From positions 1 through 58,121 of the forward strand of contig JABYQU010000090.1 of assembly GCA_022264855.1 (NCBI GenBank): a stretch of DNA of 58,121 bases, in the 5' to 3' direction. The notes beneath the pieces are model-generated. The model searched no databases and was not told the DNA's origin. It was given only the letters and a program-made list of their open reading frames with translations. Positions within the stretch are counted from its first letter, which is position 1, and each line of letters opens with the position of its first letter. Of this stretch, positions 9,141-20,111 are shown in pieces. Both the position numbers and the translations under genes were made by a program. The DNA comes from Lenzites betulinus (taxonomy: Eukaryota > Basidiomycota > Agaricomycetes > Polyporales > Polyporaceae).

Positions 9141-10519
9141 CTAACGAGGAACGGAAACCCTGTAAACTATCTTCTCTGCGCTGACCTTGCCTTCGCGCAT
9201 GTACTGCAATCCGTCCGGGATCGCTGCCAAGCCCCCTTCCCAAAGCTTCACAGGTGATGGTTTGATGGCACGTTGCTGGAGGAGCTGGGGCACCAACTTG
9301 AGGAATCCGACCATGTGGTCACGGTCCTCAGTTGAGACCGGGAAGTGCGCGCCAGGGCCGAAGTCGAACGCACGTCCCAGTGCGGTGTAGAGCAAGGTGG
9401 CTGCATGAGAATCATGCCCGTTATCAGCTGAGGAGCAATGCGCGCGAAGACCGCGGCTACGTACGTATAATTTGGACGTCCTTGCGCTCCGTGGCGCCCG
9501 CAACGGGGAACTGCACTAGGACGACCTTTCCCCCGGTGGGCGCAATGACCTCCGCGCTGATGCGCTGCGACGCCGCCAGAGAGATGGCGTCGACCGCATA
9601 TGCAACGGAGTCCCCTGTGGCCTCTTTGATCTTCGTTACGACGTCGTCGTCATGATAGTCGAACACGGCGTCCGCGCCGAGCGACTTTACAAGGTCGAAG
9701 TTGCGCGGAGAGGCGGTGGTCACGACTTTATACCCTGCGATGCGGGCGAGTTGTATCGTGAAGTGACCGACGGCGGCTACACATTAACGTCAGGGGATAC
9801 CATCAATGCTAGATATATAGAGAATGCACTTACAACTTCCGCCGTAGACAAAAACCCACTCGTTGCCTGACGCCTTGGCGGGGGGCTCTACAAGACCGAG
9901 GCGGGTCGGGTGGAATAGAGCTTGCGCAGCAGTCCAGAACCTGCAGTGCATGGTGAGCGGCTTGTCTACGAGAAGAAACTGCAGCAGCGGAACGTACGCG
10001 CAACCGAGTGTGGCGGCTTCGTCGTGTGTGAGCGTATCCCTAGGAACAGTAAATACGAGGTTTGCCGGCGTCTTCACATACTCGGCGAATGCTCCTTCGT
10101 CGGGGAACGCAGCCCCGTGGACGAAGCCTGCTACGTGGTCGCCCACCTTCGGCGTCACGACGTTCTTTCCGGTCTTGACCACATACCCGGAAAAGTCACA
10201 GCCTACGATAGAACCGACGACGCCTCGCGGGCCGTAGACGTCTGTTGGGAAGAACTGCGTCAGGGCTACACGCCGGGTTTGAACGCTGGGATATCAACTC
10301 ACGCTTCCAGTCTGTAGGATTCTGAGCCACGGAGACTGTCTTTACGAGGACGTCATCGTCGCCGACAGGAGGTACAGGATGGTCTTTGACCGCAGCGCGG
10401 TTGCCCTGTTCGGGGAGAGCATTGTGGTCAGTACACGTTCCAGCTATCGCTCATGAGGTTGTGCTCGCCTCCTCAAGTACGAGAGCCTTCATCGTCTCGG
10501 GTATGACAGTTGAAGTCAT
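9141..10519 (-). CDS. zinc-binding-type alcohol dehydrogenase / enoyl reductase-like MDR protein
   Basis: The spliced model is 10519-10469, 10405-10303, 10241-9834, 9776-9465 and 9400-9141, totalling 1134 bases (377 aa). It starts MTSTVIPETMKALVLEE. The GroES-like half includes VGDHVAGFVHGAAFPDEGAF. The Rossmann half has the nucleotide-binding YGGSSAVGHFTIQLARIAG and a LGADAVFDYHD segment, as in NAD(P)H-dependent quinone or trans-enoyl reductases of the medium-chain dehydrogenase superfamily. Structural-zinc cysteines are absent, as in the ToxD/quinone-reductase branch. The substrate is unknown; no biosynthetic partners lie beside it. The first intron has a GC rather than GT donor. Confidence 0.85.
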
Positions 10520-11419
10520 CGTCACGATGTGTGTGTGTATGTGTGTGTGGTAGCTCGCAGGTCAAGTCCCGGGAGCGCGGGGGCTAACTTGTCTTATATA
10601 TGTCTTCGATGGAAGCTCTCCCATGGTGGCGTCACAGTTGGGATTACTAATACTAGTCCAACTTGGTATGACGACCTTCGGGGCCTTTTGTTCGACTGGG
10701 AAGTTGCTGGAAGCTCCAGGCGTGCGCGTGCTTGCTAAGCCATCGAGAGCCACCAAGCTTGGGACAATTGCCGATGGCCGGATGAGTTACACTTACAGAT
10801 TGTGCGCATTCGAGACTTCCGAGTATATGTGATTTGGAATCTGATCAGTATAATCGGCGGTCACCTGGAGTACTAGGAACGATTAATGGTAACAAGTAGA
10901 TGAGAGTACTTACCGGGATACATCTCTTCACGAGGCCGGATTCAGCTTGGGGCCTGGATTGAGGTTGACATATGCATTGCGAGGTGGGCTAAGATACAAT
11001 GGTGTGACGGTTACGGGAATTGCAGTGGTAGATAGGTGGTAACGGAACTGGAGGCAGGATCCTAGAGCGACTTGAAACGGTGAACGATACGACATGGCCA
11101 ATGCTGTACAAACAAAACCCGGAGCAAAAAGAGCTACGCATTGTCAAGACGAAACAGAATATCATGCTCGACTACAAAGCAAACTCCTGCATGGACGAGG
11201 CCGACTGCAAGGGGAGTGGGGGAAGGCATAGTGCATAAAGATGTATTTCAATGTGACGCCAGGGCTTGCCCAAGATGGAGAACCGCGAGTTGATGGGTAC
11301 TAGAGCGATGAATGATATGTATGATACTTCTGGAATTCCGGGCAGACATGTAAGCGGCACTGTGCAGTGTTTTCGAAAACAAGAAGAGGGATGGGGAGGT
11401 GAGCGAGCGAGCGACATGA
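10520..11419. other. intergenic, no gene seen
   Basis: This covers the promoter side of the oxidoreductase and the 3' side of the kinase. It holds a short TG-rich microsatellite (about 10527-10550). The small ORFs here lack recognisable motifs or splice partners. Confidence 0.5.
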
Positions 11420-14400
11420 TTATCGGTACATCTTGACCAGGCGTTCGAGTTCTTGGACAACTTGGGACATAGTGGGCCTGTCTTGCGCGTCCTGTTGCCA
11501 CATGTGTTCGACGAGATCTACGATCTCTGGGCACCAAAGTTTACGTAGCCCAGCGATCGACGGTCTACGTGACTGATGAGCTGCCAGCAACGAATGACGG
11601 TAGCTTGCGCACGCACCTCTGCCTCTTGGCACCGACGACATCGTAGATGGCATGCTCGTTCATACCCTCCCAAGGATACTTCTTGTTTTGGTTGTGCCAC
11701 TGCAAGACTTCCCAGTAGACCATGGCGCATGAGAACACGTCCACCTTATGGTTGTACTTGGGATGCGGGTGCCATAGCTCTGGTGCTTGCCAGTTGACCG
11801 TGCCCACGACGCTGCGAACCATTGAACGCGTCGACTCCTTCACTTTGGCAAGACCAAAGTCGGTGATCTTCGCGACACCTTTGGACGTGATAAGGATATT
11901 GGAGGACTTGCAATCACGATGGATGACGGACGGCTTGCGGAGGTGAAGGTACTCGAGGCCACGGGCAATATCGAGCATGATGCAGAGCTGTACATAACAT
12001 GAGAAGCTGCAATTAGTGAGGAAACAAGAACCATACCGTTCGGTATAAGGACGGAGGATTGACGTTGCGGATGTAATCGAAGAGATCGCCATTCGAGCAG
12101 AGTTCACTGACGATCATGACAGGCGTCTCTCGTGTGTTCTCTGGGATGCTAACACCAAGCTTTAACGCATGTCAGCGATTGCATACACATGGCGATGTTG
12201 AAAAATTAAAATAAAAAACATACAAAGCGCACGATGTTGGGATGATCGAAGTCGCCAAGCAGCTTAAGCTCCTTGATGTCCACTGCGAGGAGGAAGTCAG
12301 CTATCTTCCTGAAGATCTGTATTGATCAACGATACGTACTAGCACTCAGCTGGCCTCTGAACTCGGCGATCGCAACTCGGCGGCCCTTGAATTTGCCGAT
12401 GAAGACGTCCTTGAACCCGCCGCTGCCGATTTTCTCGAGCTTCAAGAGCTTCTCGGGTGGAATCTCGCGATCATCCAGGCCAAGACTTTCCAGATCCAGC
12501 TCGAGTTCGCCTTCCCCATCCCTCTCCCGCTGCCGCCCAGAAAGTGGAGGGGTCCGCGGCTCGTCCAGATGGACGTGATGAGCACGTAGAAGGACTGGCG
12601 GAGTGGCGCTCGAGCGACCGCCAGACCCGGAGGTTGAACGGGTCTTACGACGCCGCGGGACACGAGCAGTCGACGGAGGGCGAGCGGTACCGGTTGATGA
12701 AGGAGCAGAGGATGTTGCTTCGCTGCAATGGCGGTCACGCCACTGAAGAAGCGCAGAGGCCAATTGGGGTTTGGTACCACTGGCGTCGATCTCCCGCACT
12801 TCGCAAAGGCGGACAAGGTCATCTCGCCTCATGCGCACAAGAGTCTTCGTGGTAGCGATGGTGAGGTCGACTGCGATAATGTAAGGAAGATTCCCTCACG
12901 GCGATGAGTCACGCACCATCGTCTTCCATCGACTCTTCCTCTTCCTCAGCTTCTTCCAGCGTGTCAATGGAATCTGCAGTTGACCCTGTTGACTCGCTGT
13001 CCGCTGCCCCTTCGTCATCCTCCTCCCCGTCACCATCTTCATCATCCTCATCATCCTCATCACCGATATCCTCCTCCATATCGCCATCCCCAACTATCTT
13101 ACCATTCCGCAGCTTCCTCGGCTCCTCGAGTAAGGCCTCATCCTCGACGCTGCCTTCATCGTCGCCCTCATCATCCGCTACCACTGTACCTTCTTCCTCG
13201 CTGTGCTCGTCGTCACCATCGCTCGGTGGCGTATGTGTTTGCAGTTGGCGAGTCCTTAGACGGTTGCGCACCGGCGTGTGGCGTCCACGTAGAGTAGGCC
13301 TCGCTTTCGGGGTGGCCATGGGGGAAGGAGACTCGTTAAGCTGATCGACCTCATCGCCTTCCGGATCGCTGGACAAAAGCTCATCCTCCTCGTTGCCTTC
13401 CTCGTCGGTGCTCTCGTGAAGGTTCCCGACCTTCCCCTTGGCCTTGCGCATAGGAGTGACACGACGCTGCGCTTCAAATGTGTCATCTGGGGGTCGTCGG
13501 TCATGACTGAGTTTTGTGACAGAGCCTTTGCTGCGGAGACGTCGGGGACTAGGTTTATACTGGCTGAGAGAGCTCTCGACCTCTGTCAGGTCTGTCAGGT
13601 CGCTCTCATCCTGCTCGGGTGAGGGAAGGCGAGTGATTTCGACACTCTCGCTGAACCCAACATGTTTAGCTTTGGTCTTCCCTTTACTAGTCGAGGAGCC
13701 GGGGCTGGGGTTTGTTTCGCCGGATGCCTGGCGCGAACGGAGACGAGTGGCAGGTGGGGATGGTAACGATCCTGATGGCAAGGATGATGTGGGAGAGGAA
13801 CGACTTGAAGAAGCATTGCTGAGACCTCGCCTGCAACAAAGGTATGACGAACGAGCACGACAACAACACAGATAGACATACCTTCGTGTAGAAACTCCAT
13901 TCGCCTGTTGAGCCATAGCGAAGTCGCCAGAAGCACGTTTCCGCTTGCCTTGTGAGGGTGAATCATCCACTTGATGCTCGATGTGGCTCATAGACAAGCA
14001 TCGGTCCGGCATATGCTTACGCGAAGTCTTACCGAGGTCGTGCAAAGTGGCCCTTCGCCGCAATCCATTTCTGAACCGATGTCCGAAGTCTGTCTCCTCG
14101 CCACCGGCAACATTTCCACCATCTGAAGAGTAGTCGCTGGAGCCGCTATCGGCAACACCTGGGGAAGAGGGTGGGAGATCTGCAACATCATCACGAGCGG
14201 CTATGATGCAGTCGACGATCTCTGGTTTCGTGAGCAGCTCCGCGTCTTCAGTCAAGCCAGCGGCTTCATATAAGCGTACAAGCTCATCCTTGCGAAGGCG
14301 TAGAAGTCGGCGAGAGGGGGCCTCGTTGATGAGATAATTATCGGCTGTACCGCAGTGAGTAAATACGGCATGCGAATTGCTATAAATGTACTGGACGTAC

Positions 14401-14893
14401 ATGAATCAAGAACTTCTTCATCCTCAGAGTTATCTGACTGATTCCAGCGACCCTGCTCGTCGACATCCATCCCACTCGCGTGTTCCTCATCGCTGGAGTC
14501 GGGCATAGCTTTGCGACGTTTGGCGCGGCTGACCGTACGGGCGCCTCTTGAAGTGGAGGCGTTCTCGCTGCCGCTCACGACGCGTTTGCGCTTCATACCG
14601 ATAGAGACGTCATAGCCATTCCCTGCATCGCGCATACTTTCTTTGCGGTCAGATAGGACGCGAGAAGGAAGCCGACGGAGGTTGAAGTGGAGAGGAACAA
14701 GGACAGGGCGCGATGAGGAAGGCGGAGAACTAGCAGACGCGTGAGAGGACTGGTCAGGCTCGAGATAAGGCTCTGCAAGGGACAAGACGCGTCTGCGAGC
14801 GTGGTTTGCGCGTCGAGAGTGTAGTTTGCGGCGGGAGAGGATGGCGGTATCCGGAAGAGATGCTGTCCTGTGGCTAGCACGTCTTTGGGCCAT
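11420..14893 (-). CDS. TKL-type protein kinase with two SAP-like motifs and WNK-like lysine placement
   Basis: Nine exons (14893-14401, 14344-14033, 13969-13882, 13830-12917, 12870-12340, 12282-12224, 12159-12037, 11987-11617, 11564-11420) total 3036 bases, 1011 aa. Residues ~175-212 (RKDELVRLYEAAGL) and ~612-648 (RRDDLVRLCE ... GTKPQLASALL) resemble SAP DNA-binding helices. Between them lies a long basic then acidic, low-complexity region suited to the nucleus. The kinase domain (about 745-1011) has HRDCKSSN, DFG, APE and HPNIVRF motifs. The glycine loop reads GSGGFKDVF and the VAIK motif reads VAIA, so the usual lysine is alanine and a lysine (about 756) sits in the loop. The second intron has two possible donors, both in frame. 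The family resembles the expanded TKL kinases of mushroom fungi; targets are unknown. Confidence 0.8.
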
Positions 14894-15250
14894 GCCAATC
14901 GAGCAACGAGGATTGTGGTCCGTCCGGCCGTACCAGAGCGAGAAAAAAGAGGTCCAAGGGCGTGTAGAGTATCGGGATGGTCGTCGGTGTCGTCGCCGTC
15001 GTCGTCGTGCTCAGCGTCGGGATGTTTGGCAGAGTTTGGCGAATATGTTCGGGGGCCAAACACAAGCAAGCAACAGCCACCCGCACACGTGATATTCACG
15101 TGACTGAGCAGCTCGCGCTCACGTCACGCGTGTGCGTTCAACTTTTCTGGCGCCTATGGGCTGGATCGAGCAGCGAGCCTCAGCCGCCGCGCGCCTTGGC
15201 CCTTCGCTCCTTGTCTTCTTACCACCACCATCTCCCGCCGCTCTCTCCCA
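14894..15250. promoter_or_regulatory. shared divergent promoter with twin CACGTG sites
   Basis: The kinase and RCC1 are transcribed away from each other from this 357-base gap. Two CACGTG hexamers lie at 15086-15091 and 15097-15102, 11 bases apart centre to centre, about one helical turn. The second reads CACGTGAC. Such sites are bound by fungal bHLH factors of the Cbf1/Pho4 type. A CACGTCACGCG stretch follows. The motifs are seen; binding is inferred. Confidence 0.55.
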
Positions 15251-17020
15251 ATGCCTCCCAGAAGAGCTCGCGCGGCCAGCACTGCAGACACTGCACCCCC
15301 GCGCTCTCGAGCGACGAAGCGCGCCGCGTCCCCTGATGCAACCAAGGCCGCTCCACCACCGAAGCGCGTCCTCCGTGCTGCCCCAGCCAACGTCGAGAAA
15401 CCCAAGGTCAACGGAAAACTGAACGGCAAGCCAAAGTCAAAAGCTGACCCGAAGACCAAATCCGAGAGAGCCAAGACCCCCGCGCGCATCCGCAAGGTTC
15501 CCCAGGGCGTAAATGCGCTCCCTCATGTCCCCCAGCACTATCGCCCTCCGCTCAGCCTGTTCACTTGGGGCTCTGGCGAGATGAGCCAGCTCGTCATGGA
15601 CTACAATGAAGAGATAGCAAAGCCCCGCAAGAACGCTTTTGTTGCGGAGAAAATTGAGGAGAGCGCATTTGGCGATGACCAAGCTGGTCTCGAGTCTGTT
15701 GCTGCCGGCGGCCTCCACACGCTGTTACTGGACGAAAAGGGCACGGTGAGTTGTGGCTCTAGGCATGATGCTCTCCTATCATGCTGATAGTGGTCGTACG
15801 CAAGATCTGGACATGCGGAACCAACGATAATGGTGCTTTGGGCAGAGTCACCACCAATATCCCTGACCCGAAGAACGACGCCTACTCAATAGAAGTCGAT
15901 GAGGTTACCAAAGAACCGGTTTGGAAACCCGTTCCTATCCACACCCTGATTGAAGAGGGTTTCCGCGCGGTCAAAATCATCGCAGGCGACAGCTTTTCCG
16001 CAGCTATCAGTGACCAAGGCGAACTTCGCGCATGGGGTGCATTCGCAGTACGTAAACTCCGTCACACTTTTGCGTCTGACATTCCACTCACTACGCATGC
16101 AGGGCAACCAGGGCCTCGTAGGCTTCTCCAGCCACGCTCAAAAGCAGTATAAGCCTGTTCCTGTCCTCGAACTAAAGGATGAGAAATGGGTGTCTGCCGC
16201 AGCCGGAAACAACCACCTCCTTCTCCTCACCACTCTTGGCAACATCTACACTCTTGGCACTGGTGAAGAGGGCCAACTTGGACGCCGGGTCATAGAGCGC
16301 CGCAAAATCAGTGGAACCGCCCCCGAGAAAATCGTCCTCGGCACCCGTGCACGCAAAGCTGTCATCATCGGTGCAGGTAACAACCACTCCTTCGCTGTCG
16401 ACGAGGATGGCAATGCTTGGGGCTGGGGCGTCAACTCCAAGGGTCAGACGGGCACCGGTGTCTCAGACGTCAATATTGACAAAGAGGTTCACGCGCCGAA
16501 ACGCGTCATCGGCCTGGGCAAGAACGAGCTCGATGGCGCGACAGTAACTCAGATCGCTGGTGGCGACCTGCATACACTCTTCCTCACCTCTGACGGCCGC
16601 GTTTTCGCGTGTGGGTTGTCCGAAGAAGGCCGCCTCGGCCTCGCGGACGACGATGCGGCGTTCAAGGACCGGCAATACTCTGACTTCCTCCCCGAGCCCG
16701 TTCATGTCAAATTCCCCGACCCGAACGACCCCGTTGTGCATATAGCCGTCGGTACAAACAACAACATCGCGGTCACGGCAGGCGGTGCGATGTACTCATG
16801 GGGCAGGCAAGTGGTTGGCGAGCTTGGGCTTGGCGACTCCGACCTCGACTTCCAGAAGACGCCCGCGGTGGTCGTACGCAAGGAGGGTGGCAAGTGGGCT
16901 GCGAGCTACGCGTCGTGCGGCGGCCAGCACTGCTTGGCGCTGCTCCGAAGCAAAGACGAGGAACCCGTCGCGGTAGGGCCGAGTCGGCCTGACAATCCTG
17001 ATTCGAGGGCAAAGGCATAA
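15251..17020 (+). CDS. RCC1: RCC1-family Ran guanine-nucleotide exchange factor
   Basis: Exons 15251-15745, 15805-16047 and 16103-17020 total 1656 bases (551 aa). Residues ~1-90 are basic, Ala/Pro/Lys-rich and disordered, like the chromatin- and import-binding tails of RCC1 proteins. The remainder is a seven-bladed propeller whose repeats show LFTWGSGEMSQL, IWTCGTNDNGALG, IYTLGTGEEGQLG, AWGWGVNSKGQTG, VFACGLSEEGRLG and MYSWGRQVVGELG. The family loads GTP on Ran at chromatin, setting up nuclear transport and spindle signals (Pim1 in fission yeast, Srm1/Prp20 in budding yeast). Both introns are GT-AG and phase 0. Kozak context is CCCAATGCC. The model looks complete. Confidence 0.95.
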
Positions 17021-17368
17021 TGCGGCTACCCAAGAGAAAAACCGTAGACCTCCCCCCCTCGCGACACCTCACTATATCTACAACCCTGTGCATACCTACC
17101 CTCTATTGCCCCATCCCTCTGGCCTTCTGGTCTCACACTCCCTCCAAGGTTGTCACCTGCACCTCATTCCGTGTTGCTCTCGTGGCTGAACAGGACTCAC
17201 GCATACTCATGCTCCATCCACAGTACATTACGCACTCTCACAGAAGACTCAAGAGCAATTTCAATCGTGTTACTATACAACTCCCCCATGTGCCTGCACG
17301 GCAATCTAGATTCGCAATGTATACCTGCCCTCGAGCGACAGTCGGACAGTTGTCCAGTCACCGACAGC
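17021..17368. other. convergent 3' intergenic region
   Basis: This is the 348-base gap between the stops of RCC1 (plus) and the acyl-CoA synthetase (minus). It should hold both 3' ends. No further gene is seen. Confidence 0.6.
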
Positions 17369-20111
17369 TCATAGCTTCGCCACAAGTTTGCGCAACTGGA
17401 CTTTCTGGATCTTGCCAGTGGACGTTTTCTGTATCGGACAATCAGGAAACCGCCTGGTGTTGGGTGGCGCAAAACGAAACTCACCGGCAATTCGTCGACC
17501 ACGGAGACCCACTCAGGGCAAGCGAAGCCAGGCAGGCGACTGCGCGCGTGTTTCTTCAAGTTCTCCTCGAACTCTGCGTGGCGCCCCGTCCATCTGGCCG
17601 CCTTCTGTGGGTGGAGGATGACGAACGCCATCGGCCGCTCACCCCATTTCTCGTGTGCGCGCGCGACCACGGACACCTCTAGGACGTCGGGATGAGATGC
17701 CAATTCTGCCAAGTCGCTCGTCAGCAAGATGTCATGGGTACGTATATGGAAGACCGCAAGTCTCACCTTGCTCTATCGCTAAGCTCGAGGCGTTCTACAA
17801 ACATGCGAACGTATCAATAACTCGTTCACTGCACCGTTACCGACGGCTTCCTACCTCGCCGCCCGAAATGATGATATCCTTGCTTCTATCCTGCACGGCG
17901 ATGTATCCATCCGGGTGCCAAACGGCCAGGTCGCCCGTGTTGAAGTAGCCGCCGCGGAACGCCTTGCGCGTCGCCTCGGGGTCCCTGAAGTACTCCTTCA
18001 TGACGATGTTTCCGCGGAACACGACTTCGCCCATCGTCTTCCCGTCCTTCGGCACGTCCCGCAACGGGGCATCGAGAGGCTCGCCCTCCTCCGGCTGGAA
18101 CACGACGCGCGCGTCCTCTGCGGTCGCGAAGCTGTGGCCTTGGCGCGCGAGGAGCTTGGCTCGTTCATCTAAGGAAAGGGCTTCCCAGTGGGGCTGGTCG
18201 TAGCACTTCGTCGATGGCCCGTACGTCTGGTGTTGTCAGCGTTCGTTAGCAAATCATCGGCTACTACCAGGTCCATTCCTTGTGCTCACCTCACTGCAAG
18301 CATTACGATATGTTCGACTTGCGTCAGAGCGTGTAAGCTGATGAGATGGGGCGGTACGCACGTCAGCCCATAGACATGGACGGGCTTGATATTGATCTTC
18401 TCCAGTTCCCCGATGAGGTGCGCCGTCGGTGCCGAGCCAGCAATGATTGCAAAGATAGGCCTCTCGAGGCGTCTTGCCTGCGGTGCGTTGATCAAACCAA
18501 TCTGCGACGTACGAGGCGTTCAGCCGGGACTGCCGCGCGCGGCGCGCGCGTACGACAATATCAACACACCTGCACGGTCGGCGCACCGCAGTAGTGCGTC
18601 ACCCCGGAGTTGAGGAGGTGGTTCCAGATGTGAGGGTAGGACACAGAGCGGAGAGTGATCTACAGGCCAAGGAGTGTCATTTACAAGTGCTAGGATGTCC
18701 CAACAAAGAGATGCGTACCTGTGCGGCGGCGGCGAAGGTGATCGCCCACGGGTAGGTCCACCCACTTGCGTGGAACATTGGTAGGATCCTATGCATTCCG
18801 TTTGAGGTGAGCACGGCCCGCTACGATGAGAGTAACATTACGAACCAGAGATAGGTAGAATCTCGGGTCATGCTACATTCCAAATCGATTAAGTTGACAT
18901 CTCACACAGCTGTCCGGGGAAGAGGGCCACTGACCCAGTTTCGTATGCATTCGCCACGGCCGCAAGGTACGAACCTAAACTCTAGTAAGTTCTTACATAC
19001 AATACCTAACATGCAGAAGGGGCACTAACCTCGCAACGTAGTGAGTACCCCCTTGGGCTATCAAGGCCAATGTCAGCCCATGTTTCAATCACACGGAAGG
19101 AACCAACCCACCCTGCCGGTCGTTCCAGATCTATGCAGGAGTCGGTCAAACTCAGTAACAGACAAGACGCCAGGACGTAGCTGACATACGTATAGCATAG
19201 TGCGCAAGGCGTATCTTCATCACGTTCCCACTCCAACCCCGACCAACCTCGCTCGTTGCTGTACTGCCGACCAGCAGTAAGGAACTGCTCATACGGGTCG
19301 TCCTCCCGTCCGGTATCGTCGATGACTACGACCGGCACCTTCGCGTCCTTGACAAGGTGGGTATACTCTCGGTCGACGAGGACAAGGCGCGACCCGCTAT
19401 GTTCAAGGATGTACTCGACTTCCCCATACGTGAGTCGAGTGTTGATAGGGCATATCACCGCTCGTGCTCCAAGTACACCGTGATACGCATCTGCAAGAGC
19501 CTAAATTCAAAAACGACCGCCGACCAATCGACAGAAGACAAATACCTGATACTGCAGGTCTAAAGAAAGCGTCAGCATGTCAAGCTTCGGCGTACAGTAT
19601 AAGTCTCACATGTTCGGTGCAATCACTGCGACACGGTCACCAGGCTTTATACCGGCCCGAATAAGTGCGTACGCAAAGTTCTGGCAGCGCTGAGCCCTAA
19701 AGATCCACGTCAGGTTTGTGTGCAACCAGTCGACTTAAACACGTACCAGATGCCGTAAGAATATATCACAGGGTGCTCTACATCTGGATGGACGATTGCG
19801 AGTTTGTGAGGATATACTTGAGCGGCGCGAAGCAGGAAAGCCAGCGGATTCTGCGTGCGAAGATTGAGACAGCAGCCTTTCCTTCACGGATTCGCACTCA
19901 CCAGAGCATGGCGGTGGACTGGGGTATTACCGAGAGCCCGCAAGCGGTAATTGACTTCACGAGGTGGGACGCTTGCCTGCGTGGGCTTGAAATGCTTGAG
20001 AGAAGCTGTCCAGGGGTCCGACGCTATTGAGACTAGACTCTCCGCGTGCGAAGTGTATACGTACGCACCGTTTGCCATGTAGAACGCGTTTGCGAGCTGT
20101 ATACTCTCCAT
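17369..20111 (-). CDS. AMP-forming acyl-CoA synthetase, peroxisomal type, with microexons
   Basis: Seventeen exons total 1770 bases (589 aa): 20111-20069, 20023-19902, 19850-19747, 19696-19610, 19559-19546, 19490-19190, 19130-19112, 19057-19030, 18974-18908, 18788-18719, 18659-18570, 18501-18362, 18293-18290, 18226-17855, 17794-17767, 17705-17485, 17428-17369. Every junction keeps frame. ANL-superfamily motifs are present: YTSGTTGRPKGV (ATP loop), YGLTETYGP, YFNTGDLAVWHPDGY, KDIIISGGEN and the C-terminal catalytic lysine in KTSTGKIQ. The protein ends AKL, a PTS1 peroxisome signal. Such enzymes activate fatty or aryl acids to acyl-CoA via an acyl-adenylate. Chain-length preference cannot be read. 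The first 20 or so residues are the least certain part. Confidence 0.92.
18290..18293 (-). other. 4-base microexon (TGAG) of the acyl-CoA synthetase
   Basis: The upstream exon ends CTGAC and the downstream exon begins ACGTACGGG. Without these four bases the frame is lost. With them the product reads GLTETYGP, an invariant motif of the family. The upstream intron (18361-18294) is GTGCGT...TTGCAG and the downstream one (18289-18227) is GTGAGC...CACCAG with a TGCTAAC branch site. Confidence 0.85.

Noticed and set aside
12904..13344. Plus-strand serine-rich ORF
   Set aside because: It is the antisense of the acidic, low-complexity region of the kinase gene.
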